Positions 1 through 12,414 of a DNA stretch of 64,000 nucleotides are shown one piece after another; within the stretch, counting starts at the first letter, position 1; every line of letters starts with the position of its first letter. The notes beneath the pieces were generated by a model. That model saw nothing but the letters and a program-made list of their open reading frames with translations. It did no database searches and was not told the origin of the DNA. The position numbers and the translations under genes were made by a program. The stretch is taken from assembly GCF_034190915.1 (NCBI RefSeq), contig NW_026947509.1, forward strand, positions 35,782,767-35,846,766. The letters run 5' to 3'. Source of the DNA: Cavia porcellus (lineage: Eukaryota; Chordata; Mammalia; Rodentia; Caviidae).

Positions 1-259
1 AGTTTTAGTTTTCCCATTTCCTGTTTGAGTGTTTCTGGACTAGTTCCCTAATGTCCACTCTCTCAGTCTTCGATAAAAGTGGAAAATAGTGGACTCTCTT
101 TGAGTCAGTGGTTTTGGTTGACAAATCTAATGGATACAGTTGCTCAGTGTTGCATCTGTAATATAATAAAAACTTGGTTAGTATTTGCTATTATTTTTAA
201 CACTGTGATTCATTTCTCTTTTAAAACTCCTTTGATGCATGCAGATATCCTAGTAGTCC

Positions 260-413
260 TTTTTTTTTTTTGAGACAAGGTCTCCCTATGTAGGTCAAGC
301 AGGCCTTGAACTCACTATGTAGCCCAGGCTGACCTTGAACTTGCAGTGATCCTCTGGCTTCTGGCCTCAGCCCCCAGAGTGCTGGGATTACAGGCATGTG
401 CCATCACACACAG
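260..413 (-). repeat. B1-like SINE (antisense)
   Basis: On the + strand this reads a T-run, then GAGACAAGGTCTC, then a duplicated 'actatgtagcccaggctgacc' theme, then GTGCTGGGATTACAGGCATG. That is the complement of a 7SL-derived B1-type SINE ending in poly(A). The doubled internal segment is the B1 quasi-dimer hallmark, which supports a rodent genome. Several bases differ from the family, so it is an old copy. Confidence 0.8.
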
Positions 414-539
414 ACTATTATTTTCACTTTTTTATACAAATGAGGGAGCTAAGACATGTTAGCTAGTTAACTGTGATTGCATTAGTATAGCTTATTAATT
501 ATAAGAATATAGTTTCAAACAATAGATATCCGAAATAAT

Positions 540-2740
540 ATGGTACCTCAACTTGAGGAGCATTTACATTTCCAACCTATGAGCATGGTATATTTCTTCA
601 TCTATTTAGGTGCTTTTAATGTCTCTAATGTTTTGTAGTTTTTAGGGTAAAGGTCTTGCATATCTTTTGTTAAATTTACTTCTATCTAATGTTTTTGATA
701 ATATTTAAAACATTTATATTTTCAAAAAATTTATAGTTTATTACTCATATAGAAATACAATTGGCTTGGTACATTGGCTCTGTATCCTGTGTATATTCCT
801 TTAGATTTTCTTTGTTGAATCATAGATCGATGAATAAATAAGGAGCTTCCTTTTCCCTTTGTACGTGTTATAATTTTATTTCTTTAGTTATCTTACTGCA
901 TGTGTAGGACCATCAGTAAAATGTCAAATGTAAGTGTTGAGAGTAGGTATACTTGCTGCAGGGAACAGAGGTCTTGAGTGGGAACATCTCTGAGGACAGT
1001 TGAAGCTTTGTTTGTTAATGGCAAGCACTTGTATGTATCATGCTGTATTCTGAGTGTTTAACCTGATAAACTCATTTAACATAAACCCATGAGATAAATA
1101 TTCATATGTAGGTTTGGTATGACTCTTAGGGGAAAAATATTCATCATTTCACTATTAAATGTGATGTTACTTACAAGTTTTGTTTTGTATATGCTGCATT
1201 TGATAGAGAAAATGCCTTCTCTTTTACTATGTTGATTTTTAAAATAGCGAGCAAGCGCTGAATTTTACTAAATGACTTACCTACAATTGTTGAAATGATT
1301 GACTTGTATCATGTCTATGTGAGAAGAATGATGTTTTTCAAATATTGTATGCCCTAAATTATTTTGTCAGTGTATTTTGTTTGTTACTAAGAAAGGAGTC
1401 CTCCTCTCGTGATTTCTGTTTCTTTTCTGGTAGTTTTTTTTTTTTCTTGTATTTTGAAGCTGTCTTATTACTCGCCTACACGTTTAGGAATGTTAAATTT
1501 CCTAATGAAATGCCTGATTTTTTACATTTAACACTCTTCTTTATATCTGATAGTAATCCTAAGCTTGAAGCTTCCTTTTTCTGATATTAGAGCCACACTG
1601 ACTTTTTTCTTCATAATGAATTTTTATTCTTTCTTTTTTTTTATTTTAAAGAGAGGAAACCCCCACAATTTTAAAACTCATCCTTTTACCTATATTTAGG
1701 ATTTCTATATTTAGGTATTGATTTTATTAATGTATTCTGATATTTGGAGTATTAGCCCACTTATATTCAATATAATTATTGATATGGTTATGTCTAAGTC
1801 TATCTTACTGCTCCTTATTTTCTATTTGTCTCAGGTATTTGTTGTTTTATTATTCCTTTCCTGCCTTCTTTTGGATAAATAAAATATTCAAATATATCTT
1901 CTTGTATTTCCTTAATTGGCTTTTTAGTTGAAGTGTTGAGTTTTAAATTTTTGTCTTTGTTGCTATTTTATTTCAGTGGTTGCACTGGCAACTACAGTAT
2001 AAAGCCTAAACTTACCAGATTCATCTTAGAATTAACATCCAACCACTTCATTCAAAATATAAGGACATAATGATAATATGATCTATTAACCTGGTCTCAT
2101 TGTTTTGCTTCATTTTTGTTTTATTGTTGTTATTTATGTTCCTTCTATATATAATGTTATAAATTGTTACTATTTTTGCCACTAACAGTCATTTTTAGAG
2201 AAATTAAGAAAAGTAAAACTATATTTACTTCCTAAATCTACCCTTTCTCATGATCCTGAATTGGTGTAGCTCTGAGTTTCTATATTTTACCTTTTACTCA
2301 GTTTAAATAACTTTCTAATATTTTCATAATGTGAATAGATCTGCTGGAAACAAATTCTCAACTATTATTATTAGAATCTGTCTTAGTTAAATCTCATACC
2401 TAGAATTTATTTTCGATGAAAGCAGAATTCTAATATTCAGGGTGATTTTTCCAGCATTTTAAATGTGTCATATCGTTAGGTTCCATAAATCCCAATGACA
2501 AGTCATGCGCCATATTCATTGCTCAATGTATAGATTGTGTCTTTTTCTTCTGGTTCTTATTAATATTTTCTCTTGATTTTTAGCTTTCAGCAGTTTGATC
2601 CTGGTGTTCTTGAACCCATTCTTCCAGGGGTTCAGTGAGCATTTTGCCTATGGATTGAGATCCCACCAAACTAGGAAAAATTCAGCCGTTGTATCTGTGG
2701 TTGGAGGGATGGATTGAAGGATAATGGTAAAAGAGCACAG
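540..2740 (-). mobile_element. Ancient L1/HAL1-type LINE fragments (antisense)
   Basis: The + strand resembles complemented L1 ORF2 and older L1M/HAL1 sequence in order. Near 570-680 is the 'gagcatggtatatttcttcatctattt' region. Near 1200-1330 is text like the part before the reverse transcriptase core. Near 1860-2000 are 'cctgccttcttttggat' and 'cagtggttgcactggcaactacagtat'. At about 2585 is 'ttcagcagtttgatcctgg'. Many indels and stops make it a dead fossil, and it may be more than one insertion. The assignment rests on remembered consensus, and the edges are approximate. Confidence 0.65.
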
Positions 2741-3054
2741 GCGATATGCCAACTTTTGAAATGGACGCCTCTTAGGAGTGACCTCAGACTATTTCCACTT
2801 ATTTCCTAGTGTCCAGCGTGGAGTTACAAGTCTACGTTTAGTTTGGAGCAGAGGTTAGCAAGTGTAGTCATTATTCTGTGCAGCTGTGTGAGCAGATGTT
2901 CTTTAATTGTAGAAAGCTGGTATCAGGATACCACCTCCACCATCCCACCCCACCCCCTGCTGCACACAGCCTCTCAGTAAGGTTCTGACAGATCCACAAG
3001 CACCTGCCTTCCCGTTCTGGCCCTCTGCTATCTCCTAGCCATCCAGTGTTACCG

Positions 3055-3248
3055 CAGAGCCAGGACTGAGGTCAGATTGCCCACGTTCACCTCCCGTTTA
3101 ACCGTGTCACCTTGGGTAAATTACCTGACCTTTCAGTGCCTACTTTCTCATCTAAAAATGAGGAAACAGCAGTACTTACTTTATAGGGTTAATGGAGGGT
3201 TAAATGAATTTACATACTTAAACACTTGGAGCCCTGCCTGGCATGTTT
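3055..3248 (+). repeat. MIR SINE
   Basis: The sequence follows the MIR core in sense orientation: 'gagccaggactgaggtcagattgcc', then 'gtgtcaccttgggtaaattacctgacc', then 'ctcatctaaaaatgaggaaac', then 'ttatagggttaatggagggttaaatgaa', then 'gccctgcctggca'. MIRs are old tRNA-derived SINEs shared by mammals. This copy is nearly full length but diverged. Confidence 0.85.
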
Positions 3249-3684
3249 AAGAGCTTGCTGTTAACAAACACGGTTGCACCACACTGTCCTTTTGAGCCTG
3301 TGCAGTGACATTCTCAGGGGTGCTCCTGCCGCCCACCTCTGCCCATAGCTATTTGGCCAAGCACCCCACCGCCACCTTCCAGCTTCAGAGTGGCTCAGTA
3401 ACTGCACATGTTTACGTCTGGACTCCAAAAGATGACCCTCTTTAAAGAGGTCCAGGGACATGGCCTGGAGGGACTCATGCAAATGTGAAATTTGTTCCAG
3501 AGATTGACTAACCGGCTAGCTTCCTTCCAGTTTCCCTAACCACGCACTCTTAAGCACACAGGCAAATCCAAATTTCCCACACTTCACCGCTTTAAAAAGA
3601 GGACCCACATTTATTACCATGTGCCACATTACTTCATCATATGTAGTATGAGTCAACACCATCTTGTGGTGAAGAAGTTAAAGC

Positions 3685-3742
3685 AAAAATGATTACATAC
3701 CTTGCCAAGGTCACACAGCTAGTAAGAGAATTCGAACTTTTC
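3685..3742 (-). repeat. MIR fragment (antisense core)
   Basis: The text 'accttgccaaggtcacacagctagtaagagaattcgaac' is the classic MIR core in the antisense orientation. Only the core is recognisable. Confidence 0.6.
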
Positions 3743-5019
3743 TTTCTTTTTGTCTTTGCATTTGTAGTATGTAACTTTATTCTTGGCTTCTGTCAGGAAA
3801 GATGTCAAAGGTGGCTGAAAACGATGCAAGTCACTTATGAAAGGTTGTCCTGTGAATAAGAAGATAATAATGACTTAGGTGGTAGAAAAAATGGAGAATT
3901 TACTACAGAAACAATGTTTTCAAAATTCACTCTGTTGTGTCTTTTTTCTTTTCTTTCTTGTACTCTTCCATGTTTCAGTTATCCTGAGTTCCAGCCTTGG
4001 ACTTGCTTCTTACTTTGTTTTCTTGTTCCAAGTAGCGGGAGCTGTTCCTGTGCATTCAGTTCCTGCCTACATGCGTACATGACTGGCTCCACGCCCTGCA
4101 GTTCACACCTCAGTCCTGAGCACCAGGTCCGCATATCCAGCTTGCCCTGAACCAAAGACCTCAGCTCGACATGCACACTGCTGAACTCCTAACCCTCCCC
4201 TTGAAAGTTACCCCTGTATTTTCCATTGAAATCAGCAGCAGTGCCATTCATTTGCATCTTCTCTGGAATCACCTTAGAATCACATTATAATTATAACTGC
4301 TTCCTACTGAACAGTTGCAGTTGGAGAAGAATCACTGTGCCATGTGCTTTACCTTAGAATTTTTGCATTTATCCTCCATAAGCACTAAAAGTTTTAGACG
4401 TCAATGCCTCCATTCTGCTGAATGCCGAAGCCATTTTTATATCCTTAATTATAGGCAATGAGGAAAATGAATCAAAAGCAGGAACTAGTGTCCATGAAGT
4501 TAATGGGCAGAAGTGGTATTTACACCCAGTTCTTTTGGACTCCAGAGCCTATGTTCTTTATACTCAAAGACACCACGTAGATAGGACCCATGGACATGTT
4601 TTATTTGCTGGAAAAATGATTGATCAATACTCCAAAAGAAAGATTCTGAGTTGAGTGTAGGTTTCAGATTCTTAATTCAGAAGATCTCTCATCTGGCAGC
4701 AAGCTCCAGACTGGCTGCTGGTGAGTAGTGGCCATTTCTTTGGAAGAAGCGTTCTTTGTCCAGTTTACTGCAGTCCCTGAAGTATTGTTACACCTGCCCT
4801 CATCCGTATTATCTACCTGACTCCTGCGAGCGTTTGAGTTTATTGTTTTATGGGGCTTCCCCTCACTTTTCTGCAGTCTCACTGGTCCCTGTTGACAGTG
4901 TTACTTATAAATTCATAGTCCAATCTATCTCATATTCTTTATCCCTGTTATGATTTAGATCCAGTTTGTGTGTCACAACTCTCACGTGCTCAGAGGCAGG
5001 GATTTTGGAACAAGAGCAG

Positions 5020-5302
5020 ACCATGGGAGCACTATAGCTGACTTACTATAGGATATGGATGGAGTCTGGTCAGAAGAGATGGTTCACTAGGGATGTGATC
5101 TAGAAGGGAATATTCCCCCCTTGGTTCTCCTCCTCCCTCCTCTCTGGCTGCCATGATGTAAGGAACATTTATGTGCTTTCTCCCTGCCTTACTGCTTCTG
5201 TCTTGGAGCTGGAAGACTGTAGACTGTAACCATGAGCCAAAAAAGCCTCTCTTTACATTGTGTGTGTTGGATATTTGTCTCAGCAACAAGTAAGTAAGAT
5301 AT
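5020..5302 (+). repeat. MaLR-type LTR 3' portion
   Basis: The segment around 5215-5290 ('actgtaaccatgagccaaaaaagcctctct', then 'ggatatttgtctcagcaacaa') has the typical ending of rodent MaLR/ORR-like solo LTRs: 'gtgagccaaaataaacc…' followed by 'cagcaac'. The body upstream contains the family-like 'ctctctggctgccatgatgt'. No internal retroviral coding sequence is attached. The subfamily is not assigned. Confidence 0.5.
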
Positions 5303-5674
5303 CCCTACTGTTACAAAGTGGCTCTTACAGTCTCTCTCCCGCACTTGCTTTAGAAATCACCTGGTTTCCTGCTTCTGATTCATTTTACACGTTGCCTATA
5401 ATTAGGGATATAAAAATACAAACAGATGATTCCCACTAAGCTCAGAATGAAATACAAACTCTCTTAGTGTAGTATATAAGACCATCTGTGATCTGGCCTC
5501 CAACCTGTATTTTCATCTCCACTCACCGTTCACACTCCTCTGAGCTTTATTGAAAAATTGGCTCTCCTTTGACCAAGACATAAACAGAGCAGAGTCAACT
5601 CCTGGTTATGCTAAGACACTGTCACATTTTAATTGCCGCCTCATTGAATTCGGTTCTGTGCATACAATAGAGAA

Positions 5675-5860
5675 GAGGTTAAGCTTTGTATTCCATTATC
5701 TGCTATCTGCTAGCTGTGTAGACTTGATCAATCTGCTTCATGTTGTTGTGTTAGTGTTCTTATATCTATGAAGTGTGGCTACTAAAAGTTGTTATATCAT
5801 GCTAGGTTTAAGTGAAATAATTCATGTAAGGACATAGAACCACCTGGTGCATATCACCCC
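5675..5860 (+). repeat. Degenerate MIR SINE
   Basis: Weak but ordered MIR landmarks are present: 'tatctgctagctgtgtagacttgatcaatc', then 'tatctatgaagtgtgg', then 'taggtttaagtgaaataattcatgtaagg', then 'cacctggtgcatat'. These mirror the tRNA-unrelated core and 3' end of MIR in sense orientation. Confidence 0.5.
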
Positions 5861-5974
5861 CATTGTATGTAAGCTGTCGCTATTGTTCCTGTCATTTTTA
5901 TTCCATTCATTCATGCAACATTGGGCTGAGAACTATTGTAGAAACTTTCATATGTATATTTTTGGCACCCACAG

Positions 5975-6105
5975 TGATTTTATGAAGAGAATAATGCCAG
6001 CCCTGTTTTCTAGGTAAAGCCATAGCTGATAAAGGCTGGGACTTGCGATGGTCATGGTTTGCTGATAGATGGTAGATGCAGAATTCAAATGCCAGAGTCC
6101 TCCTC
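5975..6105 (-). repeat. Degenerate MIR-like fragment (antisense)
   Basis: The order 'tttctaggtaaagccatagctgataaaggctgggacttg' then 'gtagatgcagaattcaaatgccagagtcc' resembles the complement of MIR (bases after 'gaggaaactgagg… acacagctagtaagtggcagagctgggattcaaacc'). It is heavily diverged, so this is a tentative call. Confidence 0.35.
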
Positions 6106-6159
6106 CTTGCTTCCCTTGTTTTTATGCTCCTCATTTGCATGGGACTTTCCTTGGGAAGT

Positions 6160-6400
6160 CACACCTCGGTACCACAGACTACGTGGCTTAATCAACAGAA
6201 ATGTATCTCTCTGGATTCCGTAGGCTGGGAATTCAGGATGAAGACGTTAACAGAGCTGGTTGCTTTGGGTGCTCTTCTTCCTGGTCTGAAGATGTTTCCT
6301 GTGTGCACCTGGTCCTCTGGGGTCTCTGTGTGCCCTCATCTCATCTGCTAATCAAGACATCAATCAGATTTCACAAGGGTCCAGCCTAAACCTCTTTTTA
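6160..6400 (-). repeat. Ancient LTR-like element (MLT1-type, antisense)
   Basis: The pattern 'taccacagactacgtggcttaatcaacagaaatgtatctctc' then 'gattccgtaggctgggaattcaggatgaag' matches the well-known mammalian repeat theme 'ccacaaactgggtggcttaaacaacagaaatttattctctcacagttctggaggctggaagtccaagatcaagg'. It is diverged, and the family name is tentative. Confidence 0.5.
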
Positions 6401-6999
6401 ACTTAATACTTGTTAAAGAGTTTTACCTAGCTACAGCAATATTTTGAGGTATCGGGAGCTATACCCTTAAAATATAAATTTTAGAGTAATGCAATTTAGT
6501 CCTGACTTGGTGAATCTGATACTTGAACATCAAGATGGACTCCATGGAGAGCTGTATTCAGCTCTCTTACTGTATTCTAGTAGTTCTGAGTACTTTTTCA
6601 TTTTTTGCTCTTGACTTAGATATAAGATTTTTGTTTCTGATTTTTTAAATATTTAATTCTCCATACATATTGTTTTAGTCCAGTTTTAATTCATCTTCTT
6701 GGAGGGTTTTTAGGGACCCAGGTCCTATGAGCATTTCTCTTCTCTGTGTTTTCAGCTCAGGGGCTTCTGTCACCTTCCAGAGCTATTCATTCTGTTCTAT
6801 TGCCAAAAGTTAATCTAAATATCATTTTGAATGTGGTCTCTATTTCTGAAAATTAAAATTTAGAATTTTCTTATGCTCTCTGAGCTCCTTTTACCAGGAA
6901 AACTTGTACCTAGACTTGGTTGTGGATTTCTTTATAGCTGAAATTTCTTATGAAATTGTTAAATTCACAGAGGTTAATGTAGAAATCCATACCACTCTC

Positions 7000-8720
7000 T
7001 TTTAAAATATATATTTAATTTAATTTACTTTTCAATTAATGCTTATTAATTGTGCATATTAATGAGGTTCAGTCTGATACTGCAACACATGATGTATATG
7101 ATATACTTTGGTCAAATCAGAGTAATTAGCTTCTTATCATTTCTATCCATCCTCTTATCATTTCGTTGTGTGTGAATTTACCCTCTCTTAGATATTCAGG
7201 AGGTGTGTAATGGATACTAGTGAACACAGACATCCCCCTGCACTGCAGAACACCAGAACTTCTCCGTGACTGGGTTTGGTACTCTTCATACAACCTCACT
7301 TTATTCTCCTTCCCACCTGCCCAGCCTCTGTTGGTAACTATTCTACATGCAAGTCAACCAGTTTAACTTCCACATATGAGAGAGAACATGCAGTACTTGT
7401 CTTTCTGTGTTTGATTCATTTCACTTAACATATTGTCCTTTAATTCCACTTTGGTGAGAATGATGGATTCCATCTTCCACAGCTTAGTAACATTTCCTTG
7501 TGTTATCTACCACATTTTCTGTATCCATTTGTCTCTTGATGGGACACCTGGGTTGATTACATATCTAAGCAATTGCGAACAGTACTATATTAAACACAAC
7601 TGCAGGTATCTCTTTAGCATGCTGAATTAATTTCATTTGGATGTGTACCCAGAAGGAAAATGGCTAGGTCATAAGTTAGGAAGACTTGTTTTTTATTGTT
7701 AGGTTTTTGAGTGCTTTATATATTCTACATGATAATTTTTGAGAGATGAATAATTGGCAAATATTTTCTGCCATTCTGTAGATTGTCTGTACTCTATTGC
7801 TGCTTTTGTTGTGTGGAAGCTTTCTTGTTTTATATAATCTCATTTGTCTATTTTTGCTTTTGTTTCCTGTGCTTTTGGGGTCATATCCAAAAACTCATTG
7901 TTTATACTGACGCCTTCAAGTGTTCTACATTTTCTTTGTGTAGTTTCATGGTTTCTCATCTTGCATTTAGGTGTTTGATTTATATTGAATTGATTTTTGT
8001 ACAGGGTGAAAGGGGCTGAGTTTCAATTTTTCACCACAGATATTCAGTTTTCTCAGCACTATTTATTAAAGAAGCTGTCTTTTCTCCATTGTGTTTTTAG
8101 CACCTTTGTTGGACTCAGTTGGCTGTAAATGTATGGGTTTATTTTGGGGATCTTTGTTCTATTGGATTGGTGTTGGTTTTTAATGTATGTGACATGCTTT
8201 TTTTGGTTACTGCTCTGTCGGACGTTTGAAATCAGGTATTGTGATGCTTTTGGCTTTGTTCTTTAGGTTCAAGATTTTGTTTGGATATCTGGCAACTTAT
8301 GTGTTTCCATATCCATTTTAGAAATCTTTTTCTTAATTTCGCAAAGATTGCTCCTGCTATTTTGATGGCTAAGATATTGAGTCTGTGTATCATTTTAGGC
8401 ATTGTGGACATTTTAACAATATCCATTCTTCCAATTCACAAATGTGAGAGATCTTTCCATGTTTTGTATCTTCTTTAATTTTTCTCATTGGTGTTACATT
8501 GTCTTTCTATTACAGTTTCTCTCAATCCCTGGCTTAAATTTATCGTATTTATTTATTCAGTTAGGGGTAGCTATTGTAATGGATTATTTTCATGATTTCT
8601 TTCTTAGCAAGTCTGTGATTGCTGTATAAATGCCACTAGTTTTTGCACATTGATTCGTATCCTGAAACTTTGCTGAATTTATCAGTTCTAATAGTCTGTT
8701 GCAAATCCACACTCCTTTTT
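7000..8720 (-). mobile_element. L1 LINE 3' half (3' UTR and end of ORF2), antisense
   Basis: Read on the minus strand this is the C-terminal part of L1 ORF2 followed by the 3' UTR. On the + strand landmarks run 3' to 5': 'aatcagagtaattagc' (7117), 'agcctctgttggtaactattctac' (7323), 'cttccacatatgagagagaacatgcagtacttgtctttctgtg' (7368), 'ttgatgggacacctgggttgatt' (7534), 'gattgtctgtactctattgct' (7782), 'gcactatttattaaagaagctgtc' (8057), 'ctttgttctttaggttcaag' (8254) and 'gaaactttgctgaatttatc' (8663). All frames are broken by stops and indels, so it is inactive. It is 5'-truncated with its 3' end near 7000. Confidence 0.85.
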
Positions 8721-9570
8721 TTCTGAGCTGATGAGATAAAATCTTGAATGCAAGTTGTGAGTTAACTTGGCCAATTCATTTCCCAAGTTTATTTTTTCAG
8801 ATTAAGAATATCAGATTATTTTTATCATCACACTCAATGAGAAAATTGAACCTTTCATATTTTGAAAGGCTATATTGCCTTTCAGTTAAGAATACAATTA
8901 AAAATAATTTTATTTTGTTCTAAAATTAACAGATTTGAAATATTAAGTCCTGTTTTTAAGAAATAACATGTGAAGTAGTGATGATAATAACATACAGTGC
9001 TGGCATGTGTTGGTAAGCATTTAAAGAGCTTCTTTTCAATCAGAAAGATGGAATATATCACATGAAGTACACAATTATATTCCACTCCAAGCTGCCAAGA
9101 GTCTCTTTGGAGAGTTCAAGTATTATTGAAACTGATTGTATGATACATTTAAAACATGATTTCTAAAATTTAAAAGCTATCAGAAGCTTTGTAAAATGTT
9201 GAATATCACTGGATTCTTGAGTTTTCTATTTCTACATAGAGTGATATCAAATTGATTATGGTGATTTATGAATGGTAGTTCAGATAATTAAATGTGGGAG
9301 CTCGTTTTGCTTGTTATATATATTTACTATCTTTTTAACAAAATCTGTAAAGTTGTCAAAATTGTTAAGGAGTTCTGTGTGAAAATTAGTAAATATAAAC
9401 ACAAATGAAGATAAGTGAAGTGGAATATTAAAATACAAAATGTACATGAGTAAAATTGTTTCACTTTTATACCTAAAATTTAAATAATCTTCTTTTAATT
9501 TTCTAAGTATTCTTCAAGTATTAAAAAATATAGGTCTTACCAAAACATTGCTAAATGCACATATCTACAT

Positions 9571-9599
9571 TGTGTGTGTGTATGTGTGTGTATATAATA
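9571..9599. repeat. (TG)n microsatellite, interrupted
   Basis: A short TG tract with a TATG interruption leads into TATA. It is likely polymorphic but short. Confidence 0.85.
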
Positions 9600-9714
9600 T
9601 TTTGAGAAATACTGACTCAGACACTCAGAAAACAATAAAATCACCTACACAATAATCACATCTAAATTAAATTTAAAAATTAAACCACATATATAATTTT
9701 ACATGTCATAAAAT

Positions 9715-9984
9715 ACATTCACTTCAAGTGTACAATCTGTGTGGCACATGATTCATTCTTTTGAGTTGTACAGTTGAGTGTGTTTTAGTAAATCCCGAGT
9801 GGTGTGACTCTCATCAGAATCCAGCTTCGGGACATTTCCCTGCACCCGGCAGGCTTCTCCTGTTGGTCGTACGTGCTCCATCTTCCCTCTCTAGCCACAG
9901 GCACCTTCTTATTAAATCTCTTTTGTGTATTTTCAAATTTTCTTTCCCAGGACTTTTCTTACAAATGGAATTATACACTAGGAA

Positions 9985-10032
<48 letters not shown>

Positions 10033-10150
10033 CTTCCTTCTCTAGTACAATGCTTTGAGATTCATTCATACTATGCCTAGAAACTTTGTGTTCCAGAATG
10101 GCATATCATTGTAGAGATACGCTATACCATTTTCATTTACCCATTACAAT
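9715..10150 (-). mobile_element. L1M-type 3' UTR fragment (antisense) split by a GT repeat
   Basis: The + strand text follows L1M 3' UTR in complement: 'ttttgagttgtacagttgagtg' (9760), 'cttacaaatggaattatacac' (9957), then after the GT tract 'gctttgagattcattcatactatgc' (10051) and 'taccattttcatttacccatt' (10124). The (GT)n tract replaces the bases expected between 'atacac' and 'gattcattcat'. This suggests microsatellite growth inside the fossil. Confidence 0.65.
9986..10030. repeat. (GT)n microsatellite, about 22 units
   Basis: An uninterrupted GT tract of 45 nt. Long GT tracts are length-variable and can adopt Z-DNA. It lies inside an L1 fossil about 640 nt upstream of a DNER exon. Confidence 0.95.
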
Positions 10151-10670
10151 AACCAACTTTAAAAAAAATATATTGTGGAAACTGAGTAGAGAATAAAGGT
10201 ATAAGAATAGGAGAGTTATGATTTATAGTTTTATATGGCTTTAATTTTTAAATTTCAAAATATGTTTTATAAACAAAAGAATGGATGATATAAAATGAGA
10301 ACAGAAAGCCTTCTACTGACTCAAATCCTACATTCCTTTCATCATCATCATCAATTTACTTTGTTGCATCTGTCTAGAGTATGCATATGCACATGTGCAT
10401 GTACATTTATACCTGTACACATAGGTATACATGTAGGCAGTTATATATTTTATGTTTTAACAAATACAGAATTGAAGGGTTTAATATCTTAGTATGTACT
10501 TACCAACGCTAAGAAAAACATTCTCTCTGACCTTGTTGGATTGGGATGTACACGAGAACTATAATATCTATCTGTTCACAGTGGAGAAAGGTTAGGGTCT
10601 GTGGGCTCCAGATCTTAGTTATTATGGCAAAAGTTTTAATTTTTTAAAAGGTGCTTGCATTTTCTTGCAG

Positions 10671-10895
10671 GATACTTTGGATCTGCTTGTGAGGAGAAGG
10701 TGGATCCCTGTGCCTCGTCGCCATGCCAGAACAATGGCACCTGCTACGTGGATGGGGTGCATTTCACCTGCAGCTGCAGTCCAGGCTTCACAGGGCCCAC
10801 CTGTGCCGACCTTGTGGACTTCTGTGCTCTCAGCCCGTGTGCCCATGGCACCTGCCGCAGTGTGGGCACCAGCTACAAATGCCTCTGCGACCCAG
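10671..10895 (+). CDS. DNER: DNER internal coding exon: end of one EGF repeat, one full EGF, most of the next
   Basis: This exon is 225 nt (75 codons), in frame with codons starting at 10673. It is bounded by CTTGCAG| and CCCAG|GTTGGT and is phase 1 at both ends. The peptide starts YFGSACEEKVDPC. It supplies Cys6 of the preceding EGF, a complete six-Cys EGF (CASSPC…CQNNGTC…FTCSCSPGFTGPTC), and the first five Cys of the next (DFCALSPC…CLCDPG). The full EGF carries an O-glucose consensus (C-A-S-S-P-C), an O-fucose consensus (C-Q-N-N-G-T-C) and an N-glycan sequon NGT. From memory it matches human DNER EGF repeats 5-7 almost residue for residue. DNER is a single-pass neuronal membrane protein reported as a Notch ligand in Bergmann glia development. 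I infer that the exon encodes extracellular domain only. Confidence 0.95.
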
Positions 10896-12414
10896 GTTGG
10901 TACTGCCTGGTGACAACATTCTATTCTTTCTCCAGTCTCAAATAACTGTTAGTTTTTCTTTTGTACCTGGGCAAATGTCAGGGCACAGGGTATGGTTTAC
11001 TTGTAAATAGAAGTGAATTCCACTCATTTATTACACTTTTTATCCTTAGACTTATTCTTGGGGGTAGGGCTTTAAAAATCTTTTCCCCTGTAAATGAACA
11101 ATCCACATTCATGATAGAAAAATTTGAAAATACCACACAAACAAAATGGAGTAAATTACAGCAGGCTCAAGCGTAGGGCAATTATTTTTAGCAATTTACT
11201 ATAGGTTATTCTAGAGTGTTTGCCATGTGGAATCTCTTTTACTGTTGTGTGCTTATGTTAATGGAATAGATTTTCCATTTTAATGTACACGAAAAGCACA
11301 ATGCAATTCATTGGTAATTGTGCCATCTATTAAAATCCTTACTCTGGGCGCAGTGTGTTACACTCTGACTCCCTGTGTGAACATTCAAAAGCTCCATCAT
11401 TTATTTTCCAAATGTCTGTTACATTTGTAGTACTGATGTTTAATTATGGAACTTTTGATACCCAGAAGTCAATGTGATTACTAGTAACAGTTTGTGTTTT
11501 CCCATGTATTAGTGCTGTCTGAGGAGAATGTACAGGAGTCTTTTATTTCTCTCATTTCTGTTCTGCCTATGTCTCCATCCTCGCATGAGCCAGTTGTTGA
11601 GAGTATTTCTTCGCACATATGGCCTGCAGTAGGCAGCATTGCTAGTTTTCTTGAGCCCTGGCTTTCCATCACTCTGTTTAACCTGGTACACCACTGAGGC
11701 TCAGTTTCCTTCCTTGAGTTCCAACAACAACCCGCAATATCCCTTGCATAATCTTTGCAACATTTTACAGTTGTGTGCTGCAAATGGTGTTTTGGTCCAT
11801 AATGACCCATGGTGATCCCATAGGAATATTCAGGCTTGTGACATCCTAGCTATCTTAGCTTGTGCAAGAACATGCTATGATATTTATGCAACCACAAAAT
11901 CCCCCAACAATGCACAGGTTGAATCCTCATCCTGAAGTGACAATGACTATATTAATTATCCTTGTATGCGGGCAGAAGTGTCTCATTAAAATAGCTTTGT
12001 GTTGAACAACAACCCCAAGCCACCATTGAGAGAGCAGTCATCTCTCTAGATTCCAAGCTGGAAGCATCACAGCTCTGCTTCTTTTGGGCTCAAATTTATG
12101 CTGAGGCTTGAAATGCCTCTGGAGCTTTGGTCCCATACCTGTCACTGCACCCCCAGCAGAGGGCTGAGCTTAGATTCCACCCAGGTGTTCCTGGCTGTGT
12201 GGCCTCAGCATGTGGTTTGGACTGTACAAGGGACACATCTCACACCCATGAATCAATGAAAGGAGTTAGAGGGAAATGTAAGTAAGCATTTGAAGGGTGT
12301 TGAAAAGGCTTTTTCTCATAGACTCTTTAATTCTCTGATTTCCTAAGCAATTGATACTTTGCCAAGTTTTTCTTTCCTTTTTGCTCTGAAATACAGAGGA
12401 GGGGCTGTTTAAAC

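Larger units (their letters stand above)
1..10670 (+). other. DNER: DNER intron upstream of first visible exon (3' part)
   Basis: This non-coding stretch ends at the acceptor TTTTCTTGCAG before the exon at 10671. The incoming phase is 1: the first base of a Gly codon must come from an exon outside the window. It holds two old antisense L1 blocks, MIR copies, LTR-like fragments, a B1-like SINE and TG microsatellites, listed separately. Stretches I could not assign are about 2740-3050, 3250-3690, 3750-5020, 6400-7000 and 8720-9710. They are AT-rich with no ORF of recognisable family. The short ORFs here (mostly 60-95 codons) are what stop-codon chance gives in such DNA. Confidence 0.8.

Noticed and set aside
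7000..8720. Active L1 coding sequence
   Set aside because: Frames are broken by many stops and indels, the 5' half is missing, and divergence is high.
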